A stretch of DNA of 64,000 nucleotides. It comes from Cycas panzhihuaensis. Taxonomy: Eukaryota > Cycadophyta. A program made the position numbers and the translations under genes. Location of the stretch: contig CM041465.1 in assembly GCA_023213395.1 (NCBI GenBank), positions 80,111,741 to 80,175,740 on the forward strand, written 5' to 3'. Shown here piece after piece: positions 33,028-44,139 of this stretch. The stretch's first letter is position 1. Every line of letters starts with the position of its first letter. The notes under the pieces were generated by a model. The model saw nothing but the letters and a program-made list of their open reading frames with translations. It was not told the DNA's origin and did not search any database.

Positions 33028-33338
33028 TGTTAATGTTAATGTGGTGGTTTTATTATATGATTAATGAATATGTGCGAGTTATTCAGAGAGTCATAACCCT
33101 TAATGATTGACATCTCTTGAGGGATTATAAATATCTTATATTCCCTTGTATATTAAAATGAATCAAGCTGGAATCAATGTTATTGATAGACTTTTATTGT
33201 GGGTTTTTTCTTAAAAGGGTTTCCCGCATATATCCTATGTATTATACAATTGTTCTATGTTTATATTATTTGTTTGTTGTATATGGTAAAGAGTTTACAA
33301 TGTATAAACATGTATGTATTCATTCATGTTTCTTAACA
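33028..33338 (+). repeat. Putative 5' LTR of copia-2
   Basis: It starts TGTTAATGTTAATG and ends TTTCTTAACA. It contains TATAAATA (about 33128) and TTGTGGGTTTTTTC..AAAAGGGTTTCCCGC, which resembles the U5 of Tork-type copia LTRs. No canonical PBS follows and no second LTR is available for comparison. Confidence 0.5.
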
Positions 33339-34750
33339 TAGCTGAAGTCAAAGTTGGGCGGAGTGATAAGGTCATAGGTTACCAAGTAAAGATGATAGAA
33401 CTCAGGTTTCTTAAGGATTTTCTATTCTTAAATAACTTACAAAGTAAGCATAGTTATCAATGGTTATTGAAGAGGTGAAACTCACTTATTAATAAGGTTA
33501 GTACACATTTTAAGGATAAAATCAAACTTGTAAGATATTTTAGACTAAGTTGGGCTCATTCTGGAGTCATTTACAGTTGGATGGGTGTTTTGGGCACTAG
33601 CTAAATCTAATGGAGCATGTTCTAAAGGTGATCTAGTAGTGTTGGGCATGATTGGATATCATTCAAGTAAGTTTGGCTTTATTTTGAAAGAGTTTGATTA
33701 TATTTGGCATTAAAAATCAATATTTTAAATTAAAAAAATTAATTTCCTTACTTAAGGGCAAGATTACATCTATATAAGGTGGTTTTCTATCTGTAATAAC
33801 GATGGTAGGCAGTATTTATGGTTATATGATTGAATTTTTCTATATGTATTAATTGATGCTAGAGATTAGGTGACTTTGTAAAGTTTATAACCCTATTTTC
33901 TCTTTGTTATATGTAATCTTCATGGAAAAGGATCGTAGACCTGCTTAGGTATGAAAGTAACTACATATAGCCAAATTCCTAGTTGTATAAGATGTTAATA
34001 AGCCATGGGGAGATTGGACATCCCTACGCAAGTTGTACCCCCTCATATAGTATCCACACCTTTGAATCATATTGTTTGAAGTTAACTAACATATATGAAG
34101 GTTTATTTGATATGTATTAAGGCTTTTTAACCTTAGTCAATCCTTAATATTTATTTGTATTTAACTTACACCACATGCATTAAGTGAAAACTCGCATGGG
34201 TTTTACGGATAGCTATCAAATTTAGAATTTGCCTTTTGGTATATTCCAATATAAATTAGAACTCATAACCTTTAAAAAGTTATTAAAATAATATTATATA
34301 TATAACATTATGTATTGGGTGTTTTCTATCAAACCTGGAGATCATTGAAGCCAATTTTTTATCAAAGTATGACTTGTATATCATACCAACCATTATTGTG
34401 TTGAGATTTCCTATTTTATGAATAATTTAGTATAGATTTTGAGTAGTTTTCTAACCTATTTAAGTGAATGGAGAACCATCTTGAGTCCCAGTACTGTTGG
34501 GTTGACTATTGGTGAGTAGTTTTTAGATTGTATAACCATTAGATTGAGTAACCCAATATATGTACTTATGAAGAAGGAGAATGTAGTGGAGTTGGGGTTG
34601 TCCAAAGGACTATAAGTCTAGTAGTCTAGTGTTACTGACTTAATTTTAAAGTCTATTTCTCAAGAATAGGTAGATTAATGCCTAAAGTCATCTTTAATGG
34701 CAATAATTTTAGTGAGTAAAAGGCTAATTTAGAGTTAATACTTATGGTAG
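33339..34750 (+). other. Unassigned AT-rich segment between copia-2 LTR and gag
   Basis: At about 1.4 kb it is long for a copia leader. I see no open frame of note, no recognisable LTR pair and no similarity to the Tat copies. It may contain a further unrecognised insertion. Confidence 0.4.
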
Positions 34751-34759
34751 ATTAACTCT

Positions 34760-35460
34760 AGATGATAATACAGGTAAAAGTAGATGTAGTTTTGCTTGAC
34801 TATAAAGAGTGAGTTTGAATTTATGAGAAGTAGTTCATGGCATTTGGATTGTTGAAACTATCATTGGCACTAGACCAGAGAGCATTGGTTCATAACCTTA
34901 ACTAACTGGACAAAATTTGGGTAAAGTAGTTTGAGACTTTTGAGAAGAAAAAGATGAATACGCATTTTGCTTTAATGTTAGAGCTTATCAATTCTACAAT
35001 GGAAAATGATACCAACATAAATGCTTACTTGAATAAAGTCACTAATCTAAAGAATAATCTAGAGGAGTTGAAAAGAAATTTGATTGATGATGTACTATCA
35101 TTTATGATAATTATGTTAAAACTACTAGATGTATTTATAACTTTCTGGATCATCTATGATAAAGATAAGGTGATGGGGAGTGAAACATTTGATGGTATTA
35201 AGAATTCATTCTAGTTAAGGATGAAGCTTAATCATCATGGGATGCTTAGTGGTTTTGATTCAAGTTAAGCCTTAGTCATGAAGATACAAAAGAGATAGAT
35301 TATTCAGAAGGAAAAGTTCATGAAGAAATTCATTGGTAAATATAACTACAACAAGAAAGAAAGCTATTAAGAAAAGAACTGTTGGTTTAAAAGATGAGAT
35401 AGATGAAAAGCTAACCAAGATGATAAGGGGATGAGTGTTGTAGCATATAGTGTTAGAGTT
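34760..35460 (+). pseudogene. gag: gag of copia-2
   Basis: The open part, 34954-35214, reads MNTHFALMLELINSTMENDTNINAYLNKVTNLKNNLEELKRNLIDDVLSFMIIM. This fits the UBN2/copia gag helix region (usually a short run, then INAHL..V..L...L...G....DE). The segment before it (about 34770-34950) has decayed forms of the KLDG.N..WK start. Stops and frameshifts occur, and the zinc knuckle is not visible. Confidence 0.7.
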
Positions 35461-35479
35461 TTATCCTTGTTAGTCAAGT

Positions 35480-36800
35480 CAAGTCAGTGAGACTATTAGG
35501 TTTTGGACTCTAGAGTTCATAAGCATATATCTTTTTAGAAGTAGAACTTTGATACATTGAGTGCACATCCTAGTAATTCTAAGATTATCCTTGGAGAGGC
35601 TTGTGTGTTACCTATTAAAGGTGTTGGTGATATATCCTTGGTAAGAGGTAAATTTAAAGGGGTATATTATATACCCAAGATGAAGATGAATTTACTTTTA
35701 ATCTAATAGATTTATAAATAAGGAATGAAGGTTGAGCTTTACAAAGATAGATGTTTGATTAAAGACCTAAAACCAAATTTCTATATCATTACTACTAGTA
35801 AAGTAAGAGATAATTTTTGGATGTTTAAAAAATTTAATCCCATAAGAGATCTTATGTTATTGTTGCTAATACTAGTGATGTGAGTAAGCTATGGCATGCT
35901 CACCTAGGTCATCTTAATTATAAAAGTATTTCACTAATGAAAAGGTTAAAAATGGTGGAAGGATTACCATCTATTTCATGTTTAGATGATGTGTGTGAAG
36001 GGTGTATGTATGGGAAGAATTAACACTATCCTTTTACTTAGGATATTACCTAGAGAGCTAAGAAGAAGTTTGGACTCATGTACACAAACATGATAGGGCC
36101 ACTCTTAAATCCTTCTATATTTGGAGCTTGATATACTTTAGTGTCTATGGATGACTATACCAGGAAGTCCTAGGTTTATTTTCTAAAGAATAAGTTAGAT
36201 ATATTTGGCATCTTCCATAATTAGAAAGCAAGCATTGAAAGTGAATATGATAAAAAGATAAAAATATTAAGGAGTGATAATAGTAAAGAATATAATAATT
36301 ATGTGTTTAATCATTTCTATCAAGATCATGAGATAAAATTAGAGTTTACAGTACCATATACCCTATAATATAATGGTGTTATAGAAAGAAATAATCATAT
36401 TATGATAGAGATGGAAAGGTGTATGGTGCATTAAAAAAACTTGCTACTAATATTTTACGTAGAAGCTATTACGACTATTATTTATATTCTAAATAGGGCA
36501 CCCACTTAAGTAGCTTGAAGTATGACCTCTAAATAAAAATATACCAATCATAAACTAGCCATTAATCATTTAAAAATCTTTAGGTATATAACATATGCAT
36601 ATATCCCTAATGCTAATCACAAGAAGCTAGATCATAAAAGTTTGAAATGTATATTTATGGGGCATTCTAATCAAAATAAGGCTTATAGACTATAGAATCA
36701 ATAGGGGAAAAAAAATATGATTAATCAAGATGTTAAATTTGATGAGTCATTAATGTATTATATTGAGAAGTCATCAGAAGAGCCTTTTCACCTCCTACTA
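35480..36800 (+). pseudogene. pol: Protease/integrase region of copia-2
   Basis: A protease-like tail (LPIKGVGDISLVRGKFKGVYYIPKMKMNLLLI) is followed by the gag-pre-integrase motif SKLWHAHLGHLNYKSISLMKRLKMVEGLP..C..CMYGKN with its H-H-C-C zinc residues. The integrase core follows: MDDYTRKS, ILRSDNSKEYNNYVF, HEIKLEFTVPYTL and NGVIERNNHIMIEMERCM. It ends YAYIPNANHKKLDHKSLKCIFMGHS. The three acidic positions (D of MDDYT, D of RSDN, E of IERNN) can be traced. Many stops make it non-functional. Confidence 0.82.
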
Positions 36801-37034
36801 TTTCCATTTCTAAATTCATCAACTGGAGAGAACAATGAGCCAATCACTATAATTTAAGAGGAAGTTGGACCAAGTGGAGAAAGTAATAGCAAGGAGTTAT
36901 CACATAAAGAAGTATTTATAACACTAAGTCCTTTTATATTGTTATAGGTAAGGAAGATACTAGAGGATTCCAATATAGTATTATAGAACCTTGCTAATGA
37001 TAAAAGAACAAGAAGCCAATATGCTAGTTAAGCT

Positions 37035-37767
37035 TTGGTGGTAAATAACAATGGTTATAGTGATCTTATTTTATATAAAGAAGTAAAGGATGATCCACGA
37101 TGGAGAGTTACAATGGAGGAAGAGTATGGCTCAATAATGAAGAATGCCACATGGGATTTAGTTCCCTTAACTTTGAAGAAGAACCTAGTTGGATGTGAGT
37201 GGGTTTATAAGACAAAGTTCTACTCTGATGCAGAGGTAGACAAGTATAAGGCTAGGCTTATTACTCAAGGGTTTAAATAGAAGAAAGGGGTTAATTATAA
37301 GGAGACATTTACAGTAGTCTATAAGATAACTACAGTCTGTTTGATCATTTCCTTAGTAACTATATATAGTTGGAAGTTATACTATATGGACATTAAGTCT
37401 TCATTTCTTAATAGAGATCTAAAGGAGGAGGTTTATATATCATAGCCTCTAGGATTTATTAGAAAGACTAAGAGCATCTTGTGTGAAGTTTAAAGAAATC
37501 ACTCTATGGCCTAAAACAAGTACCTCATTCTTGGTACATAAAGATTAATGCCAAACTAAAGGAAGAAGGTTTTGTTGCTATAAGTATGGAGTTGAATCTG
37601 TATGTGAAAAGGAGTAGGACTTTAATAGTTGTTATTGTGTTGTATATAGATGATCTAATCATTGGAGGCAACCATAATAAGACTATTATTTAAGTCAAGC
37701 CCAATTTAGGATCTATCTTTAATATAATAGATCTTGGGACTTTACACTTCTATTGGAAAATAGAACA
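37035..37767 (+). pseudogene. pol: Reverse transcriptase of copia-2 (truncated)
   Basis: The open start (37035-37280) reads MVVNNNGYSDLILYKEVKDDPRWRVTMEEEYGSI and CEWVYKTKFYSDAEVDKYKARLITQGFK. ETFTVVYKITTVCLIISL, MDIKSSFLNRDLKEEVYIS and VLYIDDLIIGGN follow; the catalytic YIDD lies near 37645. These are diagnostic copia RT blocks. The gene stops at 37767 where the copia-3 LTR begins, right after DLGTLHFYWKIE. Confidence 0.87.
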
Positions 37768-37972
37768 TGTAACAAGATATTCATAAATAGAATAAAACAC
37801 ACCTCCAAGATGAAACAGTACCCTTAAGGTACCTCCATTATATTAACAAACCATCCTTACAATATATATTATATATGATACACTATGTGTGTATTTATAA
37901 TATATGACATGATAGTGAGAGTAGGACCCACTTGCATACGGGATAAAACAAATGTGCATTAATATTCTAACA
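37768..37972 (-). repeat. LTR of copia-3
   Basis: On the minus strand it starts TGTTAGAATATTAATGC at 37972 and ends ATATCTTGTTACA at 37768, so it has TG...CA ends. ATTAAGAGGGAG (PPT) lies just before it. TATAAATAC lies in the middle. Confidence 0.75.
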
Positions 37973-38379
37973 CTCCCTCTTAATGCACATTTGGGTCATT
38001 TGTATTTACAATGCCTTGTCCTTGGAAATGTCTTGAAGATAATGTCTTGAACTTGATCCTTACCTTCAATCTTGTAGAGATGTCTTTGCTATATAATGAC
38101 ACCTTTAACTTGATTTTCGTCTTCAATTCTGTACCGATGCCTTTATAGGATGATGTCCTTAGCTTGATTTCCATCTTCCATCATGTAGTGATGGCATTAT
38201 TGTAGCAAATCTAGTAAGTGCAAATCCCGATTCTTCATTGTGCATGGTCTACTCTCATTTTGATGTAGATCCTCTAAGTAACCATCTTTAAATATAACTT
38301 GATTGTCATCATTATCCTATATAAATTCTTGATCACCATGTACAATAGTGATTTCTTCAACCTTTAGAGAAGAATCTTG

Positions 38380-39148
38380 ATTAACTTGCATACTTTTTGA
38401 ACTTGAATTAATGCTTAGAAGGAACATCATTCAGACTAGAATCAATTCAAGACTCATCTTATATAGGACCATCAAATTCATATTCAATTTCTCTTAAAAT
38501 CATGGTGTCATCTATATAAACCTTTATCGATTTATCACTTTCAACATCTTCATCAGTAGTTGTAGTGTCATCAATATATTCAACCATTGTTTCTTTACAT
38601 TCAGTAGAAATTTCATCAATACTCATACATTCTTCATCTTAGCATGTCATTTCATTAGTGTTGATGAAATTTTCTTCATTTGTTGTACATCTACCATAAC
38701 CATCACTGACCTTAATTTCCTTTTTAATCATTCGTTGTATCTCTTTAGGAGTTTGTTCAAATACGTCCCTTAAAAAATCCTAAGCTTCCTTAGTAGTACT
38801 TGCACATTAAATCTTAGGAATGAAAAAATGGCATGCGAAAGGAAGATCAACCTTATCGAATGTAGCAAGAATCATGATGAATGCCTTCTTTTCTTTCTTC
38901 TCAAGCATTTCCTTTTCTTCTTCATCCTTAGGGATATCATATCCATTAATAATAAGCTTCCATAAACCTCTAACTATGAAAAAACATCTCATTGTAATCG
39001 TCCAAAAAAAGTAGTCTTCTCCATTACACTTAGGTATTGGAAGAAATGAATCCTTTAAGTAATATTCATTTGTTTCATAAACATACATAACCACATCATT
39101 TTCCTCCATGATTATAAGTGTACCTTTAAACAATGTCCCTTTCTTCAA
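38380..39148 (-). pseudogene. gag: gag of copia-3
   Basis: The open 113 codons (39148-38807) contain LPIPKCNGEDYFFWTITMRCFF, then LWKLIINGYDIPKDEEEKEMLEKKEKKAFIMILATFDKV. This is the pattern of plant copia gag N-termini (L.G.NY..W...M...L....LW..V..G...P). After a stop it continues STTKEA.DFLRDVFEQTPKE and an acidic stretch rich in Glu, Asp and Thr. The last part is broken. No zinc knuckle or pol follows. Confidence 0.7.
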
Positions 39149-39410
39149 TCAAGAAACTTACCTAACATTGGTAATATGCCCATTAATCAATCTCAATAAA
39201 ATTTCTCATGTCTCATGTCCCTCATATCACTGACTCCATTATCACATCATCATCTTATCTATTTCTTATATCACCAAATAGTTACATAGAATCTAAAATG
39301 CTCACTTCATCATCAAATCAATGGCTCATAACTTTCACAATGATCATACATGCCACATATTGTCATTATATCATCAAGACATATCAAGATATGCAAATTG
39401 ACTATCACTT
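39149..39410. other. Unassigned AT-rich junction segment
   Basis: It lies between the copia-3 gag start and the Tat-4 LTR fragment. It is rich in CAT/ATC words. I find no LTR end, PBS or open frame that I can place. Confidence 0.4.
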
Positions 39411-41210
39411 TCCCTACATGAGCAAGCCAAATAATCTATAAGCAGTAAAACATAAATAACCCTTTCCTTTTTCTTTTCCTTTCCTTTTAAGTAAAGGGGA
39501 GAGGAGTGAGAAAGAATATAGGGTAAAAAAGAATGCACCTGGAACTAGGATGGTTGGTGTAGAAGGCCCTTTCTCTTTCCTCATATTCTGCTCTCGTCTG
39601 CCTAACACTCCTTATCATAGTTGGTGTTGAGAGAGGAATATTGCTAAGGCTTCCTTAACTTCCCCAAAGATAAAATATGAAAAGAACTAAAAGGAAAAGA
39701 GTTGCTCACAAAGAAAAGTTCAAAGTGACATAATGATAATAGAAGAGATATGCATACCTTTTACGAAGACCTTTGCTTGCTCCAAAAAAGTGAGACCTAT
39801 ACAACGAGTTGTTTACCCTTTTCTAAGGGTGCTAGATATACATGGGAGTAAACATGTGTATATGCTTACCAAAAGAGAAGAAAGTAATCTTATGCAAATA
39901 TCTTTTAAATAAGCACCATATGCAATCCAAACTTTACCTAGTATGCATGTAAAATGCTACAATGATTATGGGAGAAGGGGAGGTAAAAGGAGGAAAGAAC
40001 ATTAGCCTCAAAATGGCTAACCCTCCAAGTGAGATGCCTCCATGTATCCAAGCACTCAAACTGTTAGATCAAGAAAGAAGCTAAGGTTCTCAAATAGTAG
40101 AAAAGGTAATAAATTTTATGAATGGAGAATGTTGCAAAAGATGTAAAAGTTGTAAATATTGCAAAAGTGAAGATAAGACTATGTAGACCACAAGGGATTG
40201 CTATAAAAATTAGATTTTACAAAGGCATGAATGCTGGATGCATGTATTGCAAGCTATTACCAACACTGCAACTAATAGGATTCCCTACCTCAAGGGTTTC
40301 TAGGTGTACATGAGAGGTATAGGGAGAGAAAATGAGCAAAGAGTAGCGGGATGCCCTTGAGGAGATGGTGAAGAGGGTCAAAATCCTCGCCTATAACTCC
40401 TTTCTCCCTTTGCTACACCTTTTCTTCTCAATCTCCTTGATTGGAACCCAAGAGAAACCTCAAGGTGCAAGGAAACAAGCCAGGGAAAAGGAAGGATTTA
40501 CCTTCTGGAAGAGAGATACATGAAGGAGTCTCACCAAGAAAATTGGACAAACATATAAACAACTTCTTTTACTGAAGAAAAGAGATAATATATAGGTCTG
40601 GAAAACTTGCTAAAATAAGTTTAAAATAGTTTTACCTCATGTGATGGCTGGGAGAAGGGTTTCCATTAGAGAATAGGTGAGAAATCCTTGCAATGTCACA
40701 AGAAGAGAGTGTAACCTATAAGTAAACTTGATACCAACGATTTGATAGAGTGCTTGAGAGGAGGATCTATCTAAAACACGTTGCTATAGATATATAACTT
40801 AGGGTTTTACCCTAAGTAAAGAGGAGGCGAAAGTGAAGAGCAGGTAATAACATAAGAGATCTTTCTTTTTAGAAATTTCCTAAGAGAGGAAAGGAAAAAC
40901 ATCCAAAATTTGTGTTTTGAAACCCAACCCTAACCTACCTGGCGATTAGGAATTACCTTGGGCAGGAAATAGCTTAGTGCCATGTGTTAGTTTCACATTT
41001 AATATGAAATTGGCTATGGTCAGACAAAAAAACAAGGGTGAACAATCGTATAATGACAGATTTTGTGGTACTGCAGAGTTTGCTGTGGTACTATAAATAA
41101 TACCACGGATCTCTAAAAACAAGGTGGGAAAAAAAAGGGGAGCCTAGAAGGCTCCCAAAATGGGGGTTCTTTGACCCTGAGAGGCCACAATGATGAATTA
41201 TTGAGCTGTC
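39411..41210 (-). repeat. Tat-4: partial LTR in minus orientation
   Basis: It is colinear with the Tat-1 LTR from about 29385 to 31245, including a decayed GGTACC-type site at 41061-41082. Both ends are missing: the left (U5 end) is cut by the copia debris and the right (start of U3) by the Tat-5 insertion. Confidence 0.78.
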
Positions 41211-41700
41211 TATTTCCTGGCTATCGAGAATGGATATGGACAAGTTGAGTCAGGTAAGTGCAAATATGCTTCTCCTTTTTCACTTTTACTATCTCTTTGG
41301 AAAGGTAGATAGAAGCATTGCCTCATTGCATGATTGACTGCCACATTTGTGTGATCACCTTGTATCTCCTGCTTGATCATGTTGCTTGTCATACTTTTAG
41401 CCTATGACGACCCACAGGACCTACCTTTCCTCAAGGTAGGCATCCCCATGGCATACTACGACCTTTCGTGCCACCTCCACATCACCTCAAGCCTCACTCG
41501 ACTTGTATGACTCACTTATACCATGATCTTGTGTCCTAATCACGTCATTTCTGGGAATCTTAGCCCTTGATGCCTCATTTGGCCTAGTTCTCACATCACC
41601 CCGACTGTCCCTAGCCACTTGAATAGGAGGGCCAACCCCTCCAAAGCCTATCACACCTCTTTTAGGGCTTCCAGAACCTTGACCATTGTTATTTTGCTAT

Positions 41701-41730
41701 AAACTAAGCGGTACCATGAAGTTTATCGTG
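41701..41730. promoter_or_regulatory. GGTACC palindrome in Tat-5 5' LTR
   Basis: TAAACTAAGCGGTACCATGA followed by AGTTTATCG is the decayed equivalent of the Tat-3 palindrome. Confidence 0.6.
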
Positions 41731-41860
41731 ATGCAACTGTTGCACTTTATTTTTTTTATCCGTTGTAACAATTCTCACTTTTTTTTTGGAATTGCCACAT
41801 GGATAAGTGACCAACTCAGCCCTATTCGCACCCTAATCACTTGATTAGGGTTGGGATAAG

Positions 41861-41867
41861 TATATAT
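41861..41867 (+). promoter_or_regulatory. TATA box of Tat-5 5' LTR
   Basis: TATATAT in GATAAGTATATATCC lies about 140 bp after the palindrome, as in the other LTRs. Confidence 0.55.
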
Positions 41868-43984
41868 CCTGAAACGTTCATCATTTCACATCTCTTGGCT
41901 CTCAAACATCATGTTCTACTACTGTAATTCTACTCTCTTCCTCCTCTCCTTTACAGGTACATCTACAACTCTGCATTTTCTACTGTTCTAGCTCAGGATC
42001 CACCTACAGAAGCTCTATCTCGTGGTGGGGAGACCCTCCTCCAAGCATTTCCAAGAAAGATCTCTTTGGTTCTCCCTCAATTTCACCCAGTAAGTATCTT
42101 CTACAGCTCCACTTTGGGAAATACCCTACTAACCTTACAGGACTTGCCCTCCTCCACTAGTTGCAGGGGTAGATCTTCCCTCAACTCAGCCCAACAGGTA
42201 CCCCTTATCTTATTTTCATGTTTTATCATATATTTACTCTATTAGAGCCTATTTGAAAAGTGTATTTTTTCTTCTCTTTTGTCCTTTAGCTGTAGAAAGG
42301 ATTACTTTTCCTTGTGTTTAGCTTTGCACACCTTGATTTCCTTCCCATTTCTTCACCTGTTTTCTTCAAGAAAGCTGCGGGAGAGGGCTTACAAGGATTG
42401 GGTGAAGGGAGTAAGGTGGGATCCATCCCAGTTAGACCTACTCCCCAAGGGAAAACCCCTTCCCATCCTTCCTCTCTTGTGCCCATGCTTTCCTTGAGTT
42501 AACTATGAGTGGGTGGAATCTAGGCCTATGCTAGATATTGGTATACACCCTGCTCACGATTCCTGTGCCCGCCTTGTTTTGGGCCTTCTCTATGTCCCTA
42601 ACCTTGTCCAGCATCCATTTGGACCCTTGATGAGGCTTGCATGGTGATTCGCTGTGTGTAGTGATTCTGTTACCTAAGCATCTCTCCTACATCATGCATC
42701 ATTCATCTCCATGCTTATTTGTTGTTCATAGACTATTACATAACCCTTACCTTGCTATCTTTTGAGGCTACGCGGAGAACCTTTTGCAGAGGGTTTTTCC
42801 ATCCTAAGGCTACCCTTTTCCTTCTTGCTTGGTATGTATGGTCTTACTTTGAGGAAAGCAGAATTATTTTTAGTAATAGTTACACTAACTTAAAATATAA
42901 AATTTTAGCATTCATATCATATCTTCACCTATATAGTATTTTGTAGCCCCTTCTTGGAAGCGAAAACCTCTTGTGGATGCAAGTTTGAAGCACGTTCATG
43001 AAGGGAAAGAACGTACGACTCCGGGTAAGCCTTCACACTTCTTTCCTCTTTTGCTTTGCTTGCTTCTTAGTACGTTTACTCGTTTCTTTTGCTTTTCCCG
43101 CTCCACTTTGTCTTTTGTACGGTGAAGGTAAGAAAGCCCCTGTTTTCCACACCAACTTTGGTTACATACCAACCATAGGTGAGAGTGTGTACATTACACA
43201 TAAGTGAGGTTCTTCATCATCCGCTACACTTCTTAGGTATGCATTGTCTCTCTCCATCCACCCCTTTCCCTTTTTATGCTCTTATCTAATATCTATTGCA
43301 TTTGCTTAATAGATCACGTAAAAGCAAAAGGGTAATAAACTAGTTACTTGCATTTGCTTTGCATAAATGTGTTGTGTACTTGTTCTTCATAGGAAAAGGG
43401 CATAGTAAGGACTGCATTCCTCTCCCTTTCTCCTATGTAGCCTGAAAGTACCCTTAGTTGTATTTTATTTAGTTTGCACGTTTGAATGCACACCAGACAC
43501 TTGTTCCTTTTTTCTCTTGCCTTTTGTTATTGAATAAAACAGAGAGAGAAAGGGAGAGTAACTCTTAGCCCCCATTTTCTTCATTCCTTCCCTTGGTTAG
43601 ATTTGCTTTAGACCAATTAGCATAGGGAAGTTTGCCTATGCTTGTCTTAGGCCCTTGCCTATAACCTTTTGTCTTACGTTCCTTCGCCATAGGAACCTCT
43701 CCATCGAGGGTTCCTCCTCTTCCCTTCCGGCCATCCAAGGGTGGGAGGACTTTCCTCTTTGAGACCATTCAGAATACCCATGTGTGTGTCTTCCCTCTCA
43801 AATTTGAAAGCTACTTTGAGGTAGTTTGGCACCATTCATGGGTCCCGAACTCACACTCTGGCACATGGATACATTGTGTGGTGTTCCCTTTTGCTTATAG
43901 GTTTTCATCCATACCCCTAGTATTAGTTGTTGACCACCTCAATTCCTATCAAGCATAGTGACCATCCTGTAGACACAGCTCCAC

Positions 43985-44002
43985 TGGCGACCATACTGAG
44001 GA
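43985..44002 (+). other. Primer binding site of Tat-5 (tRNA-Arg type)
   Basis: TGGCGACCATACTGAGGA begins one base after the LTR. Confidence 0.65.
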
Positions 44003-44139
44003 CCTGCCAGTAAGGGAGCTAGTTGTTATCTCTTTCTGTTGGTGATGCTACCTCTTAGTAGCTTTCTCCCTTTTGTCCCTTTTGTTGAGTAGCCCCCAAG
44101 GCATACTTTGCATTCTTTTTTCTCTTCTAACGTATTAGC

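Larger units (their letters stand above)
33028..37767 (+). mobile_element. Copia-2: Ty1/copia element, 5' to RT portion
   Basis: This plus-strand element is inserted in the copia-1 integrase. It has an LTR, leader, gag, protease/integrase and RT, then is cut by copia-3 at 37768 before RNase H and the 3' LTR. The order INT before RT identifies Ty1/copia. Confidence 0.78.
37768..39148 (-). mobile_element. Copia-3: small gag-only copia-type element
   Basis: Minus-strand element with a 205-bp LTR at its 3' side, a PPT-like AAGAGGGAG, and only gag-type coding sequence in about 1.2 kb of internal DNA. No pol is visible, so it is either non-autonomous or internally deleted. Its 5' LTR was not found; the right boundary is uncertain. 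Confidence 0.6.
41211..43983 (+). repeat. 5' LTR of Tat-5
   Basis: It starts TATTTCCTGGCTATCGAG (TG changed to TA) and ends CAGCTCCA before the PBS. It is colinear with 55562-58345. Donor-like CAG|GTAAGT is at 41251-41259 and an acceptor-like ACTTTTAG ends at 41400. Confidence 0.9.

Noticed and set aside
36060-36800. Integrated pararetrovirus or other virus
   Set aside because: Gene order and motifs (GAG-pre-integrase, integrase before RT) are those of Ty1/copia. No movement protein or virus coat motif is present.
41206-41210. CTGTC as target duplication of Tat-5
   Set aside because: The right end of Tat-5 is interrupted by Tat-6, so no partner can be seen. A 5-bp candidate on one side only is not evidence.
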